Of a stretch of DNA of 64,000 nucleotides, positions 16,938 to 25,728 are shown piece by piece; within the stretch, counting starts at the first letter, position 1; the number at the start of each line of letters is the position of its first letter. The stretch comes from Ovoidimarina sp963698645. GTDB lineage: Bacteria; Pseudomonadota; Alphaproteobacteria; Rhodobacterales; Rhodobacteraceae. Made by a program: the position numbers and the translations under genes. The notes under the pieces were generated by a model, which was given only the letters and a program-made list of their open reading frames with translations, did not search any database and was not told the origin of the DNA. The stretch spans positions 1 through 64,000 of the forward strand of contig CAVORP010000004.1 in NCBI GenBank assembly GCA_963698645.1. The letters run 5' to 3'.

Positions 16938-17573
16938 ATGTTTCGCAAGATCCTTGCAGCGATTGTCATGGCGGGCGGCGCCTCCCTTCTGGGAACGGCC
17001 TATTACATCTATTCCTACGCCGACCCCGATCCGATGCCACAGGTGGCGGCGATCGTGGTTCTGTCGGGACCGGGGGCCAATGATGCAGCCCTGTCGGGCG
17101 AGACGCTCGATCGCGTCAACCGGGGCATCGCGCTTTGGGAAGCGGGCCTTGCGCCGGTGATCGTGATGACCGGCGGCGGTACGGAGGGCGAGAATATCCC
17201 GCGCCATGCCGATAACATGATCGCCTATGCGGTGGCGCGCGGCGTTCCCGCCGAGGTGCTCTTGAGCGAGCGTGGATCGGGCTCGACCCTCCAGAACGCG
17301 TGGTTCACCAGGGAGCTTACCCAGATCGACCCCGCAGAACCGGTGATCGTGGTCACGAACCGCTACCACCTCCCCCGTGCGTGGGCGAGTTTCCGGTGGG
17401 CGGGCTTTGACCGGATCACACTGGTGGCCGCGGATTCCGGCAGTGTCGCGCTTACGCCAGGCATTCTGGCCGAAGGCGTGAAATGGCCGATGAACGTGGC
17501 GCGGGCTGCGGGTGCGCGGTTGGCGCTGGCGGCAGGTGCCGAGGAATCCGACGTTCTTCCCTGGCTGCGATAG
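16938..17573 (+). CDS. YdcF/SanA family protein (DUF218)
   Basis: 211 residues: one N-terminal membrane helix (about 4-27) followed by a DUF218 domain. Visible marks are A-I-V-V-L-S-G-P-G at about 38, M-T-G-G-G-T-E-G-E-N, S-G-S-T-L-Q-N-A and the conserved V-V-T-N-R-Y-H-L-P-R-A. Proteins of this family (YdcF, SanA, ElyC) act in envelope maintenance, with poorly known chemistry; this one should face the periplasm. 181 bases separate it from guaA. Confidence 0.85.
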   Translation: MFRKILAAIVMAGGASLLGTAYYIYSYADPDPMPQVAAIVVLSGPGANDAALSGETLDRVNRGIALWEAGLAPVIVMTGGGTEGENIPRHADNMIAYAVARGVPAEVLLSERGSGSTLQNAWFTRELTQIDPAEPVIVVTNRYHLPRAWASFRWAGFDRITLVAADSGSVALTPGILAEGVKWPMNVARAAGARLALAAGAEESDVLPWLR

Positions 17574-17682
17574 GCGCTCCCGAGGCCGGGCGGCGGCGGC
17601 ACCTCACGCCATGAGTGCCGCGCCATGATTCCCGATGTGAATTTCGATTGAAGTCGTATCCGCAAACTGCATTGTCGGGCGC

Positions 17683-18579
17683 ATGACAATCGCCACCCCG
17701 TCCCTGCCTGCGGCCCAGCCCGTGAAAGCCGCCATCTGGATGCTGGGGGCGATCTCGGCCTTCTCGTCCATGGCAATCGCCGGGCGCGCGCTGGGGCCGC
17801 TTCACGATACCTTCGAGATCATGATGTACCGGTCGCTGATCGGGCTTGTACTGGTGGTCATGGTGGGGGGGCTTCTTGGCACGCTGCGCGAGGTCAATAC
17901 GCGCCTGTTTCACATCCACCTGGCGCGGAACATCTTTCATTTCACCGGACAGAACCTGTGGTTCTACGCGGTGACGGTGATCCCCCTGGCACAGGTCTTT
18001 GCGCTGGAATTCACCTCGCCGCTCTGGGTGACGCTGTTCGCGCCCCTGATCCTGGGGGAGCGGCTTACGCGGGTGCGGACGCTGGCCGCCCTGCTGGGCT
18101 TTATCGGCATCCTGATCGTGGCGCGTCCCGGTGCGGGCGAATTGAACATGGGCGTCATCACCGGCGCGACCGCGGCGCTTGGATTTGCCGGGGCGATCCT
18201 GTTCACCAAGCTTCTGACCCGGACCGCGACGATCACCTGCATCCTGTTCTGGCTGACCGCACAGCAGGTGGTGTTCGGCGTGGTTTGCGCCGGATGGGAC
18301 GGTGATATCGCCCTGCCCTCGGCGGCGTCGGCGCCGTGGCTGCTGGTTGTGGGCTGTGCGGGGCTGATCGCGCATCTCTGCATGACCAACGCTCTGAAAA
18401 TCGCGCCCGCGACCGTGGTGGTGCCGTTCGACTTCCTGCGCCTGCCGCTAATCGCGGTGGTGGGTATGGTGTTCTACGGCGAAGCGCTTGATCTGTTTAT
18501 CATTCTCGGCGCGCTTCTGATTTTCGCGGCGAATTTCATGAATGTCTGGAACGAAACACGGCCTGTTACCGTTTCGTGA
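17683..18579 (+). CDS. EamA-family (DMT) transporter
   Basis: 298 residues with about ten membrane helices in two EamA repeats, the second starting near residue 150 (I-T-G-A-T-A-A-L-G-F-A-G-A-I-L-F). The S-P-L-W-V-T-L-F-A-P-L-I-L-G-E-R motif at the end of the first repeat and F-Y-G-E-A-L-D in the second are characteristic of drug/metabolite transporters. Exported substrate unknown. Confidence 0.87.
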   Translation: MTIATPSLPAAQPVKAAIWMLGAISAFSSMAIAGRALGPLHDTFEIMMYRSLIGLVLVVMVGGLLGTLREVNTRLFHIHLARNIFHFTGQNLWFYAVTVIPLAQVFALEFTSPLWVTLFAPLILGERLTRVRTLAALLGFIGILIVARPGAGELNMGVITGATAALGFAGAILFTKLLTRTATITCILFWLTAQQVVFGVVCAGWDGDIALPSAASAPWLLVVGCAGLIAHLCMTNALKIAPATVVVPFDFLRLPLIAVVGMVFYGEALDLFIILGALLIFAANFMNVWNETRPVTVS

Positions 18580-18686
18580 CGCTACGGCACAAGATGTTGG
18601 GTGACGTTTCGTCAATCCTTGAAAAATCTACGTCCCGTGATTGAAGGGGGGTGCCGAGGAGGCGGGTGATGGTCTTGGGAGGATTC

Positions 18687-19781
18687 ATGTCACGTAAATT
18701 CATTTCTTCGCTGCTGGCGATGGCGACCCTTGCGACGCCCGCCTTTGCGGCAGGTATCGAGCGCAATGCGCCAACGACGCGAATTCTGTTCGAGGAAGGC
18801 CGAGTTCTCGAGTTTTCTTTCAGCAGTGTCAGCCCCGATCTGAGCGGGTCCGGCGGCACCGTGCCCCCCGCGCTTGGCGGTCCTACGCCCGCCGCACCGA
18901 ACGGGACGGGTGACCTGTTCAGCAGCTACGCGACCTGGGGCTTCGCCTATAAGGCCGACATCAACGAACGTTTGTCTTACGCCGTCATTCTCAGTGATCC
19001 ATGGGGCGTGGACACCAGCTATCCCACTGTTGCGGGAAGCGTATATTCGGGGGTGGTTGCGGAACTGGACTCGCGCGAACTGACCGGCATTCTGGCCTAT
19101 GATGTGAACGACCGGGTCAAGGTCTATGGCGGCCTTCGCATCCAGCAGATCCAGGCGCAGGCGTCGATCCCTTTCGTCGCCGGTTACACGATCGCCACCG
19201 ACAAGCAGACCGACCTTGGCTATATGTTCGGTGCGGCCTACCAGATTCCGGATATCGCGCTGCGTGTGGCCCTGACCTATTACTCGGCCATCGAGCATGA
19301 CCTGAACTCTCTCGAGTTCGGCGCATTCAATACGATCACCACCGTCGAAACGCCCCAAGCCGTGAACCTCGAATTTCAGACCGGGATCGCCGAGGATACG
19401 CTTCTCTTCGGGTCGGTCCGCTGGGTCGACTGGTCGGAATTCGCGATCCGTCCGCCCAACTATCCCCTGGTCACGCTCGTCGACTATGAAAAAGACTGGA
19501 CGACCTACACGCTTGGTGTCGGCCGCCGCTTTTCCGAAACATGGTCGGGTGCCGTTCAGATCAGCTATGAGCCACCGACCGGCTCCCTTCCGCTCACAAC
19601 GCTTGGCCCGGTGGACGGACGCACCTCGATCGGCCTTGGCGCCACATACACGATGGACAACGTCAAGATCACGGGCGGCGTCACCTATGTCGACCTTGGA
19701 AACACGGCGAACCTTGTGAACACGGCCTATGACGGTGGCGACGCGATCGGGTTCGGATTGCGCATCGGATACTCGTTCTAG
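18687..19781 (+). CDS. FadL/OmpP1-type outer membrane protein
   Basis: 364 residues. Signal peptide of about 21 residues (MSRKFISSLLAMATLATPAFA), then A-G-I-E-R-N; repeated beta-strand pattern and terminal G-Y-S-F with the C-terminal Phe of outer membrane barrels. Segments such as Y-A-T-W-G-F-A-Y-K and V-N-L-E-F-Q-T-G-I-A-E-D-T fit the OmpP1/FadL family of hydrophobic-substrate channels. ATG 18687 is preceded by GGGAGG; an upstream in-frame ATG at 18651 has no signal peptide. Strong terminator downstream, so transcribed alone or as last gene. Confidence 0.85.
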   Translation: MSRKFISSLLAMATLATPAFAAGIERNAPTTRILFEEGRVLEFSFSSVSPDLSGSGGTVPPALGGPTPAAPNGTGDLFSSYATWGFAYKADINERLSYAVILSDPWGVDTSYPTVAGSVYSGVVAELDSRELTGILAYDVNDRVKVYGGLRIQQIQAQASIPFVAGYTIATDKQTDLGYMFGAAYQIPDIALRVALTYYSAIEHDLNSLEFGAFNTITTVETPQAVNLEFQTGIAEDTLLFGSVRWVDWSEFAIRPPNYPLVTLVDYEKDWTTYTLGVGRRFSETWSGAVQISYEPPTGSLPLTTLGPVDGRTSIGLGATYTMDNVKITGGVTYVDLGNTANLVNTAYDGGDAIGFGLRIGYSF

Positions 19782-19805
19782 GGACGACCCCTACGGAACT
19801 GAAGG

Positions 19806-19833
19806 ACCCCGCCCCTCACCGGGCGGGGTTTTT
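19806..19833 (+). terminator. Rho-independent terminator after the FadL gene
   Basis: Nine-base stem ACCCCGCCC (19806-19814) with GGGCGGGGT (19821-19829), 6-nt loop, then TTTTT. Confidence 0.85.
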
Positions 19834-19934
19834 CGTTTCTGTCCCTGCGTTCACCATCGCAACAGCGGGCGCCGAATTTCCGGCCAGCGGAATTTCGTCT
19901 GGAACCCCGCGCACGGGCGCAGTAGCAAGTTCAA

Positions 19935-20798
19935 ATGATCTATGAGACCCCAGAGGACTGGGCCCGCGCGCCCGCGAAACGCATCGGCCTGTTCGGCATG
20001 TCCGGACTGGGCAAGACACATGTGTCGAACATGCTGCGCGCCGCGGGGGGCTGGTTCCACTACTCGGTCGATTACCGGATCGGCACGCGCTACATGGGCG
20101 AGCATATCGCCGACAGCTTCAAGGCCGAGGCGATGAACGTGCCTTATCTGGCCAACCTGTTGCGGTCGGATTCGATCTATATCGCGTCGAACATCACCTT
20201 CAACAATCTGGCGCCCCTGTCGGTCTATCTGGGCAAGCCCGGCGATCCGGCCAAGGGTGGCCTGCCTTTCGAGGAATACCTTCGGCGGCAGGAATTGCAC
20301 CGGCAGGCCGAGATCAATGCGATGCTGGACACCGCGCATTTTATCGACCGGGCCAAGCGGCTTTACAATTACGACCATTTCGTCTGCGACACCTCCGGAT
20401 CGCTTTGCGAGGTCGTGGACCCCGCCGATGCGAGTGATCCGGTGCTGACGGCCCTGTCGGAGAACCTTCTGCTGGTGTGGATCGAAGGCTCGGAGGCGCA
20501 TACGCAGGAGCTTGTCCGCCGCTTCGATCGTGCGCCGAAGCCGATGTACTATCAGCCGGAATTCCTTGAGGCTGCATGGTCGGAATATCTGAGCAAGAAC
20601 AATCTGCAAGAAGGCGAGGTTGATCCGGATGCCTTTGTCCGCTGGACCTATGCCCGCGCGCTTGCGCATCGTCAGCCCCGCTATCGCGCCATGGCCGAGA
20701 ACTGGGGCATTACGCTGAAGGCCGGTGACGTGGCCGGGGTCGCCACGCCCGAGGACTTTGACCGGTTGGTGGCGACGGCCCTTGAGATGCGGGGCTGA
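19935..20798 (+). CDS. P-loop ATPase of unknown role
   Basis: 287 residues. The Walker A motif is clear: G-L-F-G-M-S-G-L-G-K-T-H at residues 18-29, followed by S-N-M-L-R. A possible Walker B is H-F-V-C-D-T-S-G at about 150. No transmembrane helix. The rest has few recognisable motifs; I recall similar proteins annotated only as ATPase in roseobacters. It precedes metA by 37 bases and probably shares its transcript. It could be a small-molecule kinase (short protein, adenylate-kinase-like size), but this is a guess. Confidence 0.7.
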   Translation: MIYETPEDWARAPAKRIGLFGMSGLGKTHVSNMLRAAGGWFHYSVDYRIGTRYMGEHIADSFKAEAMNVPYLANLLRSDSIYIASNITFNNLAPLSVYLGKPGDPAKGGLPFEEYLRRQELHRQAEINAMLDTAHFIDRAKRLYNYDHFVCDTSGSLCEVVDPADASDPVLTALSENLLLVWIEGSEAHTQELVRRFDRAPKPMYYQPEFLEAAWSEYLSKNNLQEGEVDPDAFVRWTYARALAHRQPRYRAMAENWGITLKAGDVAGVATPEDFDRLVATALEMRG

Positions 20799-20835
20799 AC
20801 CGCCTATCTCAGCCGCTCTCGAAGGAACCTGACCC

Positions 20836-21756
20836 ATGCCCATCAAACTGCCCGAAGACCTTCCCGCCTATTCCGTCCTGTCGGAAGAAGGCGTCATGGT
20901 CATGTCGGAGACGCAGGCGGCGCGGCAGGATATCCGGCCCTTGCGGATCGGGCTTCTGAACCTGATGCCCAAGAAGATCCAGACCGAGAACCAGTTCGCG
21001 CGGCTGATCGGGGCGACGCCCCTGCAGATCGACCTGTCGCTGATCCGGATGAGCGAGCACCAGACCAAGAATACCGCCGCCGCGCATATGGAGGAATTCT
21101 ATCGTCCGTTCCAGGAGGTGAAGGGCGAGAAGTTCGACGGGCTGATCATCACCGGCGCGCCGATCGAGCATCTGGCCTTCGACGAGGTCACCTATTGGGA
21201 CGAACTCTGCGAAGTGATGGACTGGACCCAGACCAACGTGCAGTCGACCTTTGGCGTCTGCTGGGGCGGAATGGCGATGATCAACCATTTCCACGGGGTG
21301 GCCAAGCACATGCTGCCGGCCAAGGCGTTCGGCTGTTTCCGTCACATGAACCTTGACCCGCAAAGCCCTTACCTGCGTGGATTTTCCGACGATTGCGTCA
21401 TTCCCGTCAGCCGCTGGACCGAGATGCGGCAGGCCGAGATCGACGCGGCGCGGAACCTGCGCACCCTTCTCGGGTCGCGCGAGGTCGGCCCCTGCCTCGT
21501 GGAAGATCCCGATCACCGCGCGCTCTATATCTTCAACCATTTCGAATATGACCGCGATACGCTGAAGCAGGAATATGACCGGGATGTCGCCAACGGGACG
21601 CCGATCAACGTGCCCTTGAACTACTATCCCGATGACGATCCGTCGCGAACGCCACTGAACAGGTGGAGAAGTCACGCGCATCTTCTATATGGCAACTGGA
21701 TCAACCAGATATATCAGACAACGCCATATGAGATCGACGAGATTGGCCGCCATTAG
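20836..21756 (+). CDS. metA: homoserine O-acyltransferase (MetA)
   Basis: 306 residues. First step of methionine synthesis: acyl transfer from acyl-CoA to homoserine. MPIKLPEDLPA, then L-L-N-L-M-P-K-K-I-Q-T-E, T-G-A-P-I-E and F-G-V-C-W-G-G with the nucleophile at Cys142, and R-W-R-S-H-A-H-L-L-Y-G-N-W near the end, all standard. Many proteins of this family outside enterics use acetyl-CoA (often called MetAA); the donor cannot be assigned securely by eye. AAGGAA precedes the ATG. Only 37 bases separate it from the upstream ATPase, leaving no room for a SAM riboswitch here. Confidence 0.95.
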   Translation: MPIKLPEDLPAYSVLSEEGVMVMSETQAARQDIRPLRIGLLNLMPKKIQTENQFARLIGATPLQIDLSLIRMSEHQTKNTAAAHMEEFYRPFQEVKGEKFDGLIITGAPIEHLAFDEVTYWDELCEVMDWTQTNVQSTFGVCWGGMAMINHFHGVAKHMLPAKAFGCFRHMNLDPQSPYLRGFSDDCVIPVSRWTEMRQAEIDAARNLRTLLGSREVGPCLVEDPDHRALYIFNHFEYDRDTLKQEYDRDVANGTPINVPLNYYPDDDPSRTPLNRWRSHAHLLYGNWINQIYQTTPYEIDEIGRH

Positions 21757-22711
21757 CCTTGCCATAGCCGGAACCCTCATCGCAGGGGGGGTCCTGACCA
21801 ACCGTGTCGCCGCGGCGCGCGAGGCGCAGGTGGAGGAAATGCATCCTCCGGCGGGGCAATTCGTGGATGTGGACGGGGTCCGCATCCATGCGGTCGTGGA
21901 GGGCTCCGGCCCCGATCTTGTGCTGATCCATGGGGCGCATGGTTCTGCCCGTGACTTCACCTTTGATTTCGTCGAGCGGTTGTCCGACCGATACCGGGTG
22001 ATCGTGTTCGACCGGCCCGGGCTGGGTTGGAGCGGCAGGACCGATCCGGCCTATGCCGGGGCCTTTGCACGGAGCGCCGAAAGCCCGCACGAGCAGGCCC
22101 GCGTCTTGTCCCGCGCCGCGGCCCTGCTGGGGGCGGACAGGCCGATCGTGGTGGGCCATTCATATGGCGGGATCGTCGCCCTGGCCTGGGCACTGGATTT
22201 CGATCCCGCGGCAGTCGTGTCTTTTGCCGGCGTGGCCCTGCCCTGGCCCGGTGATCTGGGCTGGATCTACACGGTGAACGGAACCGCGCTGGGAGGTGCA
22301 CTGGTGCCGCCGGTGATCACCGCCTATGCCAGTGAAACGCGCCTTCGCCAGGCCGTTGAAGCGACATTCGACCCGCAGAGCCCGCCCGAGGGATATGCCG
22401 ATCACATCGGCCCCCGGATGCCGGTCCGGCGCGACGTGTTCCGCGCCAATGCGCGGCAGGTCAACAGCCTGCGCCCCCATGTGGTGGAAATGGCCAAGCG
22501 GTATGGCGCGCTGTCGCTGCCGGTCGAGATCCTGCACGGCACCCGGGATGAGACGGTGCCGATCCCGATTCATTCGGGGCCCGTCTCGAAGATGATCCCG
22601 GGCGCGAATTTCGTGACGCTCGAGGGCGTGGGCCACATGCCACACCATGCCGACCCGGCCGCGGCCGTGGCCGCGATCGACCGCGCCGCCGCCCGCGCCG
22701 GATTGCGCTGA
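21728..22711 (+). CDS. alpha/beta hydrolase
   Basis: 327 residues from ATG 21728, overlapping the metA end by 29 bases. An N-terminal hydrophobic segment (L-A-A-I-S-L-A-I-A-G-T-L-I-A-G-G-V-L, about 5-22) is a signal anchor. Oxyanion region L-I-H-G-A-H-G-S, nucleophile elbow V-G-H-S-Y-G-G, an Asp in L-H-G-T-R-D-E-T-V and His in E-G-V-G-H-M-P-H-H give the full catalytic triad. Substrate unknown; the overlap with metA suggests co-translation but no metabolic link is obvious. Confidence 0.87.
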   Translation: MRSTRLAAISLAIAGTLIAGGVLTNRVAAAREAQVEEMHPPAGQFVDVDGVRIHAVVEGSGPDLVLIHGAHGSARDFTFDFVERLSDRYRVIVFDRPGLGWSGRTDPAYAGAFARSAESPHEQARVLSRAAALLGADRPIVVGHSYGGIVALAWALDFDPAAVVSFAGVALPWPGDLGWIYTVNGTALGGALVPPVITAYASETRLRQAVEATFDPQSPPEGYADHIGPRMPVRRDVFRANARQVNSLRPHVVEMAKRYGALSLPVEILHGTRDETVPIPIHSGPVSKMIPGANFVTLEGVGHMPHHADPAAAVAAIDRAAARAGLR

Positions 22712-22758
22712 TCCCCCCCAGCCACTAGGCTTTACCGACCAGAGGAAAGGTCCGTCTC

Positions 22759-23628
22759 ATGTCTTTGCCCTTCGACGGCGCGATCACTGACTATTACCGG
22801 AACGAGGCCCCCGAGGCGGTGCGCGAGGCGATTTCGGGAGCAGGCAAGAAAGACATCCTCGACCCCGACTATCCCTATGACGAATGGATGGACAAGGACG
22901 CGTACGAAGATCAGTTGCAGGCATTGCAGCTGGAGCTTGCAAAGCTTCAGGCCGATGTGAAGGAGACCGGCAAGCGGATCGTCGTCGTCTTCGAGGGTCG
23001 CGATGCCGCGGGCAAGGGCGGGACGATCAAGCGCTTCACCGAGAACATGAACCCCCGCCACGCAAAGGTCGTGGCGCTGTCGAAACCATCGGATCGCGAG
23101 CGCAGCCAATGGTATTTCCAACGCTATATCGACCATCTTCCGGCTGCTGGCGAAATCACCTTCTTTGACCGGTCGTGGTATAACCGGGCGGTCGTGGAAC
23201 AGGTGTTCAGCTTTTCCACCAGCCAGGAACGCGCGGTTTTCTTTCGCCAGTTACCCCGGTTCGAGACGCTGGTGATCGACGAGGGCATTCATTTCGTCAA
23301 ACTCTGGCTGAATGTCAGCCGGGCCGAGCAGCTGCGCCGGTTCCTGGCGCGCGAGAAGGACCCGCTGAAACAGTGGAAGCTGTCCTCGATCGACGTTCAG
23401 GGACTGGGCAAGTGGGACGAATACACCCGCGCCATCGAAGAAACCTTCGAGTTGAGCCATACGCCCGCCGCTCCGTGGACGGTGCTGCGAACCGATGACA
23501 AGCGACGGGCGCGGCTGTCGGCCATTCGCGCGGTGATCAGCGGCATCGAATATGCCGGCAAGGATCATGGCGTGGTGGGAGCGCCCGATCCGCTGATCTG
23601 TGGTGATCCGAGCATCTGGAATGTCTAA
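22759..23628 (+). CDS. ppk2: polyphosphate kinase 2
   Basis: 289 residues. Walker A G-R-D-A-A-G-K-G-G at about 80-88, lid R-H-A-K-V-V-A-L-S-K-P-S-D-R-E-R, Walker B F-F-D-R-S-W-Y-N-R and E-Q-V-F-S-F are all PPK2 marks. It moves phosphate between polyphosphate and nucleoside di- (or mono-) phosphates; the single-domain length of about 290 fits class I, which mainly makes GTP/ATP from the diphosphate. GAGGAAAGG upstream of ATG 22759. The downstream TetR gene starts inside its last codons. Confidence 0.93.
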   Translation: MSLPFDGAITDYYRNEAPEAVREAISGAGKKDILDPDYPYDEWMDKDAYEDQLQALQLELAKLQADVKETGKRIVVVFEGRDAAGKGGTIKRFTENMNPRHAKVVALSKPSDRERSQWYFQRYIDHLPAAGEITFFDRSWYNRAVVEQVFSFSTSQERAVFFRQLPRFETLVIDEGIHFVKLWLNVSRAEQLRRFLAREKDPLKQWKLSSIDVQGLGKWDEYTRAIEETFELSHTPAAPWTVLRTDDKRRARLSAIRAVISGIEYAGKDHGVVGAPDPLICGDPSIWNV

Positions 23629-24238
23629 ACGCGGCTACCATCACGGCAATCTGCGCGAGGCGCTGGTCGATGCCGCCCTTGTCCTGATCGAGGAGAAGGG
23701 GCCGAACGGGTTCACCCTGTCGGAGGCCGCGAAGCAGGCGGGCGTGACCCCGGCGGCGGTCTATCGGCATTTCGCGGGGCGCGACGACCTTATCGCCGAG
23801 ATCGCGCAGCAGGGATACGGGATCTTCGCCGATCTGATGGAATATGCGTTTCAGACCGGCCAGCCCTCGGCGCTGGCCTCGTTCGAGGCGACGGGGCGCG
23901 CCTATCTGGCCTTTGCGCGCAAATATCCCGGCCATTACGTGGCGATGTTCGAAAGCGGGATCTCGATCAACCGGACGCCGGAACTGGCCCATGCGGCAAA
24001 TCGGGCGGCCGATGTTCTGGAGCGGGCCGCAAAGCAACTCTCCGAGCATATCCCCGAAGGCAATCGCCCGCCGCCGCAGATGTTTTCCGCCCATATCTGG
24101 GCGATGAGCCATGGCGTCGTCGAGCTTTTCGCGCGCGGCAGCCCGGGCAGGAAGAGTCCGTTTCCGCCCGAGGACCTGCTGGAAACCGGAATCGGCATTT
24201 ATCTTCGAGGTCTTGGCCTGATACCGCCTGATAAATAG
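23621..24238 (+). CDS. TetR/AcrR family regulator
   Basis: 205 residues from ATG 23621, which overlaps the ppk2 stop by 8 bases; the longer start at 23600 would overlap more. HTH: G-F-T-L-S-E-A-A-K-Q-A-G-V-T-P-A-A-V-Y-R-H-F. The C-terminal half has W-A-M-S-H-G-V-V-E-L-F and ends G-L-G-L-I-P, as in regulators with the WHG (TetR_C_13) domain. Translational coupling to ppk2 suggests that it responds to or controls polyphosphate metabolism; target unproven. Confidence 0.87.
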   Translation: MSKRGYHHGNLREALVDAALVLIEEKGPNGFTLSEAAKQAGVTPAAVYRHFAGRDDLIAEIAQQGYGIFADLMEYAFQTGQPSALASFEATGRAYLAFARKYPGHYVAMFESGISINRTPELAHAANRAADVLERAAKQLSEHIPEGNRPPPQMFSAHIWAMSHGVVELFARGSPGRKSPFPPEDLLETGIGIYLRGLGLIPPDK

Positions 24239-24314
24239 TCGGGATCCGAGAGACCTTCGCTCGCTCTGCAACCGCCCCTTTAATCTGCCTCGAAAATCTG
24301 TTTTGAGAGACATC

Positions 24315-25727
24315 ATGTCCAATTACTTCAACGAGATGTTCTCAGGTTCCTCGGTCCGCCCACCCTATGAGGGGCTGGAAGGCTGGGCCGCCGACATGCC
24401 CGAGGAATTGCGCAGCCTCAAGCAATCCGAGGCCGAGGCGCTGTTCCGCAGGATCGGGATCACATTCGCGGTCTATGGCGAGGGCGGCGACCCCGACCGG
24501 CTGATCCCGTTCGACATGTTTCCGCGGGTCTTTTCCGGGGCGGAATGGCGCAAGCTCGAACTTGGGGTGAAACAGCGCGCCCGGGCGCTCAACGCGTTCC
24601 TCGCCGATGTCTATCACCGGGGAGAGATCATCCGGGCGGGCCGCGTTCCCGCCAACCTGGTCTATTGCAACGAGGCGTTCGAACGCGCGGTGATGGGCAT
24701 CAAGCCCGCCCGGGGCGTGTTCAGCCATATCGTGGGCGTCGATCTGGTGCGGACCGGTCCGGACGAATTCTTTGTCCTCGAGGACAATTGCCGCACGCCG
24801 TCGGGCGTGTCCTATATGCTTGAAAACCGCGAGATCATGATGCGGATGTTCCCGCAACTGTTCCGCGAGAACCGGATCGCACCGGTCGATCAGTATCCCC
24901 AGATGCTGCGCCGCACGCTGGCCTCGGTCGCACCCGAACGCTGTGACGGCGCGCCCTGCATCGTGATCCTGACACCGGGGCACTTCAACTCGGCCTATTA
25001 CGAGCATTCGTTCCTCGCCGACATGATGGGCGTCGAACTGGTGGAGGCGTCGGACCTGTTCGTCGAGGGCGACTATGTCTGGATGCGCACCACCGAGGGG
25101 CCGCGCCGGGTCGATGTGATCTATCGCAGGATCGACGATGCATTCCTGGATCCGCTGTGTTTCCGTCCGGACTCCATGCTGGGCGTACCGGGGCTGATGA
25201 ACTGCTACCGCTCGGGCGGCGTGACCATCGCAAGCGCGCCCGGCGCAGGTGTGGCCGATGACAAGGCGATCTATACCTATGTCCCCGAGATGATCCGGTT
25301 CTACCTTGGCGAAGAGCCGATCCTGAACAATGTTCCGACCTGGCAATGCGCGAAATCGGACGATTGCAAATATGTTCTCGACAATCTTGGCGATCTTGTC
25401 GTGAAGGAAGTGCATGGGTCGGGCGGTTACGGGATGCTCGTGGGCCCCAGATCCAGCAAGGAGCAGATCGCGGCCTTTGCTGACAAGATCCGCGAGCGTC
25501 CGGGCAATTACATCGCGCAGCCTACGCTGTCGCTGTCCACCTGCCCCACCTTCGTGGAAGAGGGTATCGCGCCGCGGCATGTGGACCTCAGGCCCTATTG
25601 CCTTGTGGGCGAGACCATCGAGCTGGTGCCCGGCGGCCTGACCCGCGTGGCCCTGACCGAAGGCTCTCTGGTGGTGAACTCGTCCCAAGGTGGCGGGGTC
25701 AAGGACACATGGGTGATGGCGGAATGA
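24315..25727 (+). CDS. circularly permuted ATP-grasp protein (CP_ATPgrasp)
   Basis: 470 residues. Sequence blocks R-A-R-A-L-N-A-F-L-A-D-V-Y, D-L-V-R-T-G-P-D-E-F-F-V-L-E-D-N-C-R-T-P-S-G-V-S-Y, V-I-L-T-P-G-H-F-N-S-A-Y-Y-E-H and V-K-E-V-H-G-S-G-G-Y-G-M-L define the family formerly DUF404/DUF407. The fold predicts ATP-dependent formation of an amide or peptide bond. First of three tightly packed genes (one base gap, then a 4-base overlap) with alpha-E and transglutaminase proteins, a partnership predicted from comparative genomics to make a short peptide or tag, never settled biochemically as far as I know. Confidence 0.9.
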   Translation: MSNYFNEMFSGSSVRPPYEGLEGWAADMPEELRSLKQSEAEALFRRIGITFAVYGEGGDPDRLIPFDMFPRVFSGAEWRKLELGVKQRARALNAFLADVYHRGEIIRAGRVPANLVYCNEAFERAVMGIKPARGVFSHIVGVDLVRTGPDEFFVLEDNCRTPSGVSYMLENREIMMRMFPQLFRENRIAPVDQYPQMLRRTLASVAPERCDGAPCIVILTPGHFNSAYYEHSFLADMMGVELVEASDLFVEGDYVWMRTTEGPRRVDVIYRRIDDAFLDPLCFRPDSMLGVPGLMNCYRSGGVTIASAPGAGVADDKAIYTYVPEMIRFYLGEEPILNNVPTWQCAKSDDCKYVLDNLGDLVVKEVHGSGGYGMLVGPRSSKEQIAAFADKIRERPGNYIAQPTLSLSTCPTFVEEGIAPRHVDLRPYCLVGETIELVPGGLTRVALTEGSLVVNSSQGGGVKDTWVMAE

Positions 25728-25728
25728 C

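Noticed and set aside
20799..20835. SAM riboswitch before metA
   Set aside because: Only 37 bases lie before metA, too few for SAM-II with its flanks, and the 100 bases before the upstream ATPase gene show no SAM-II pattern.
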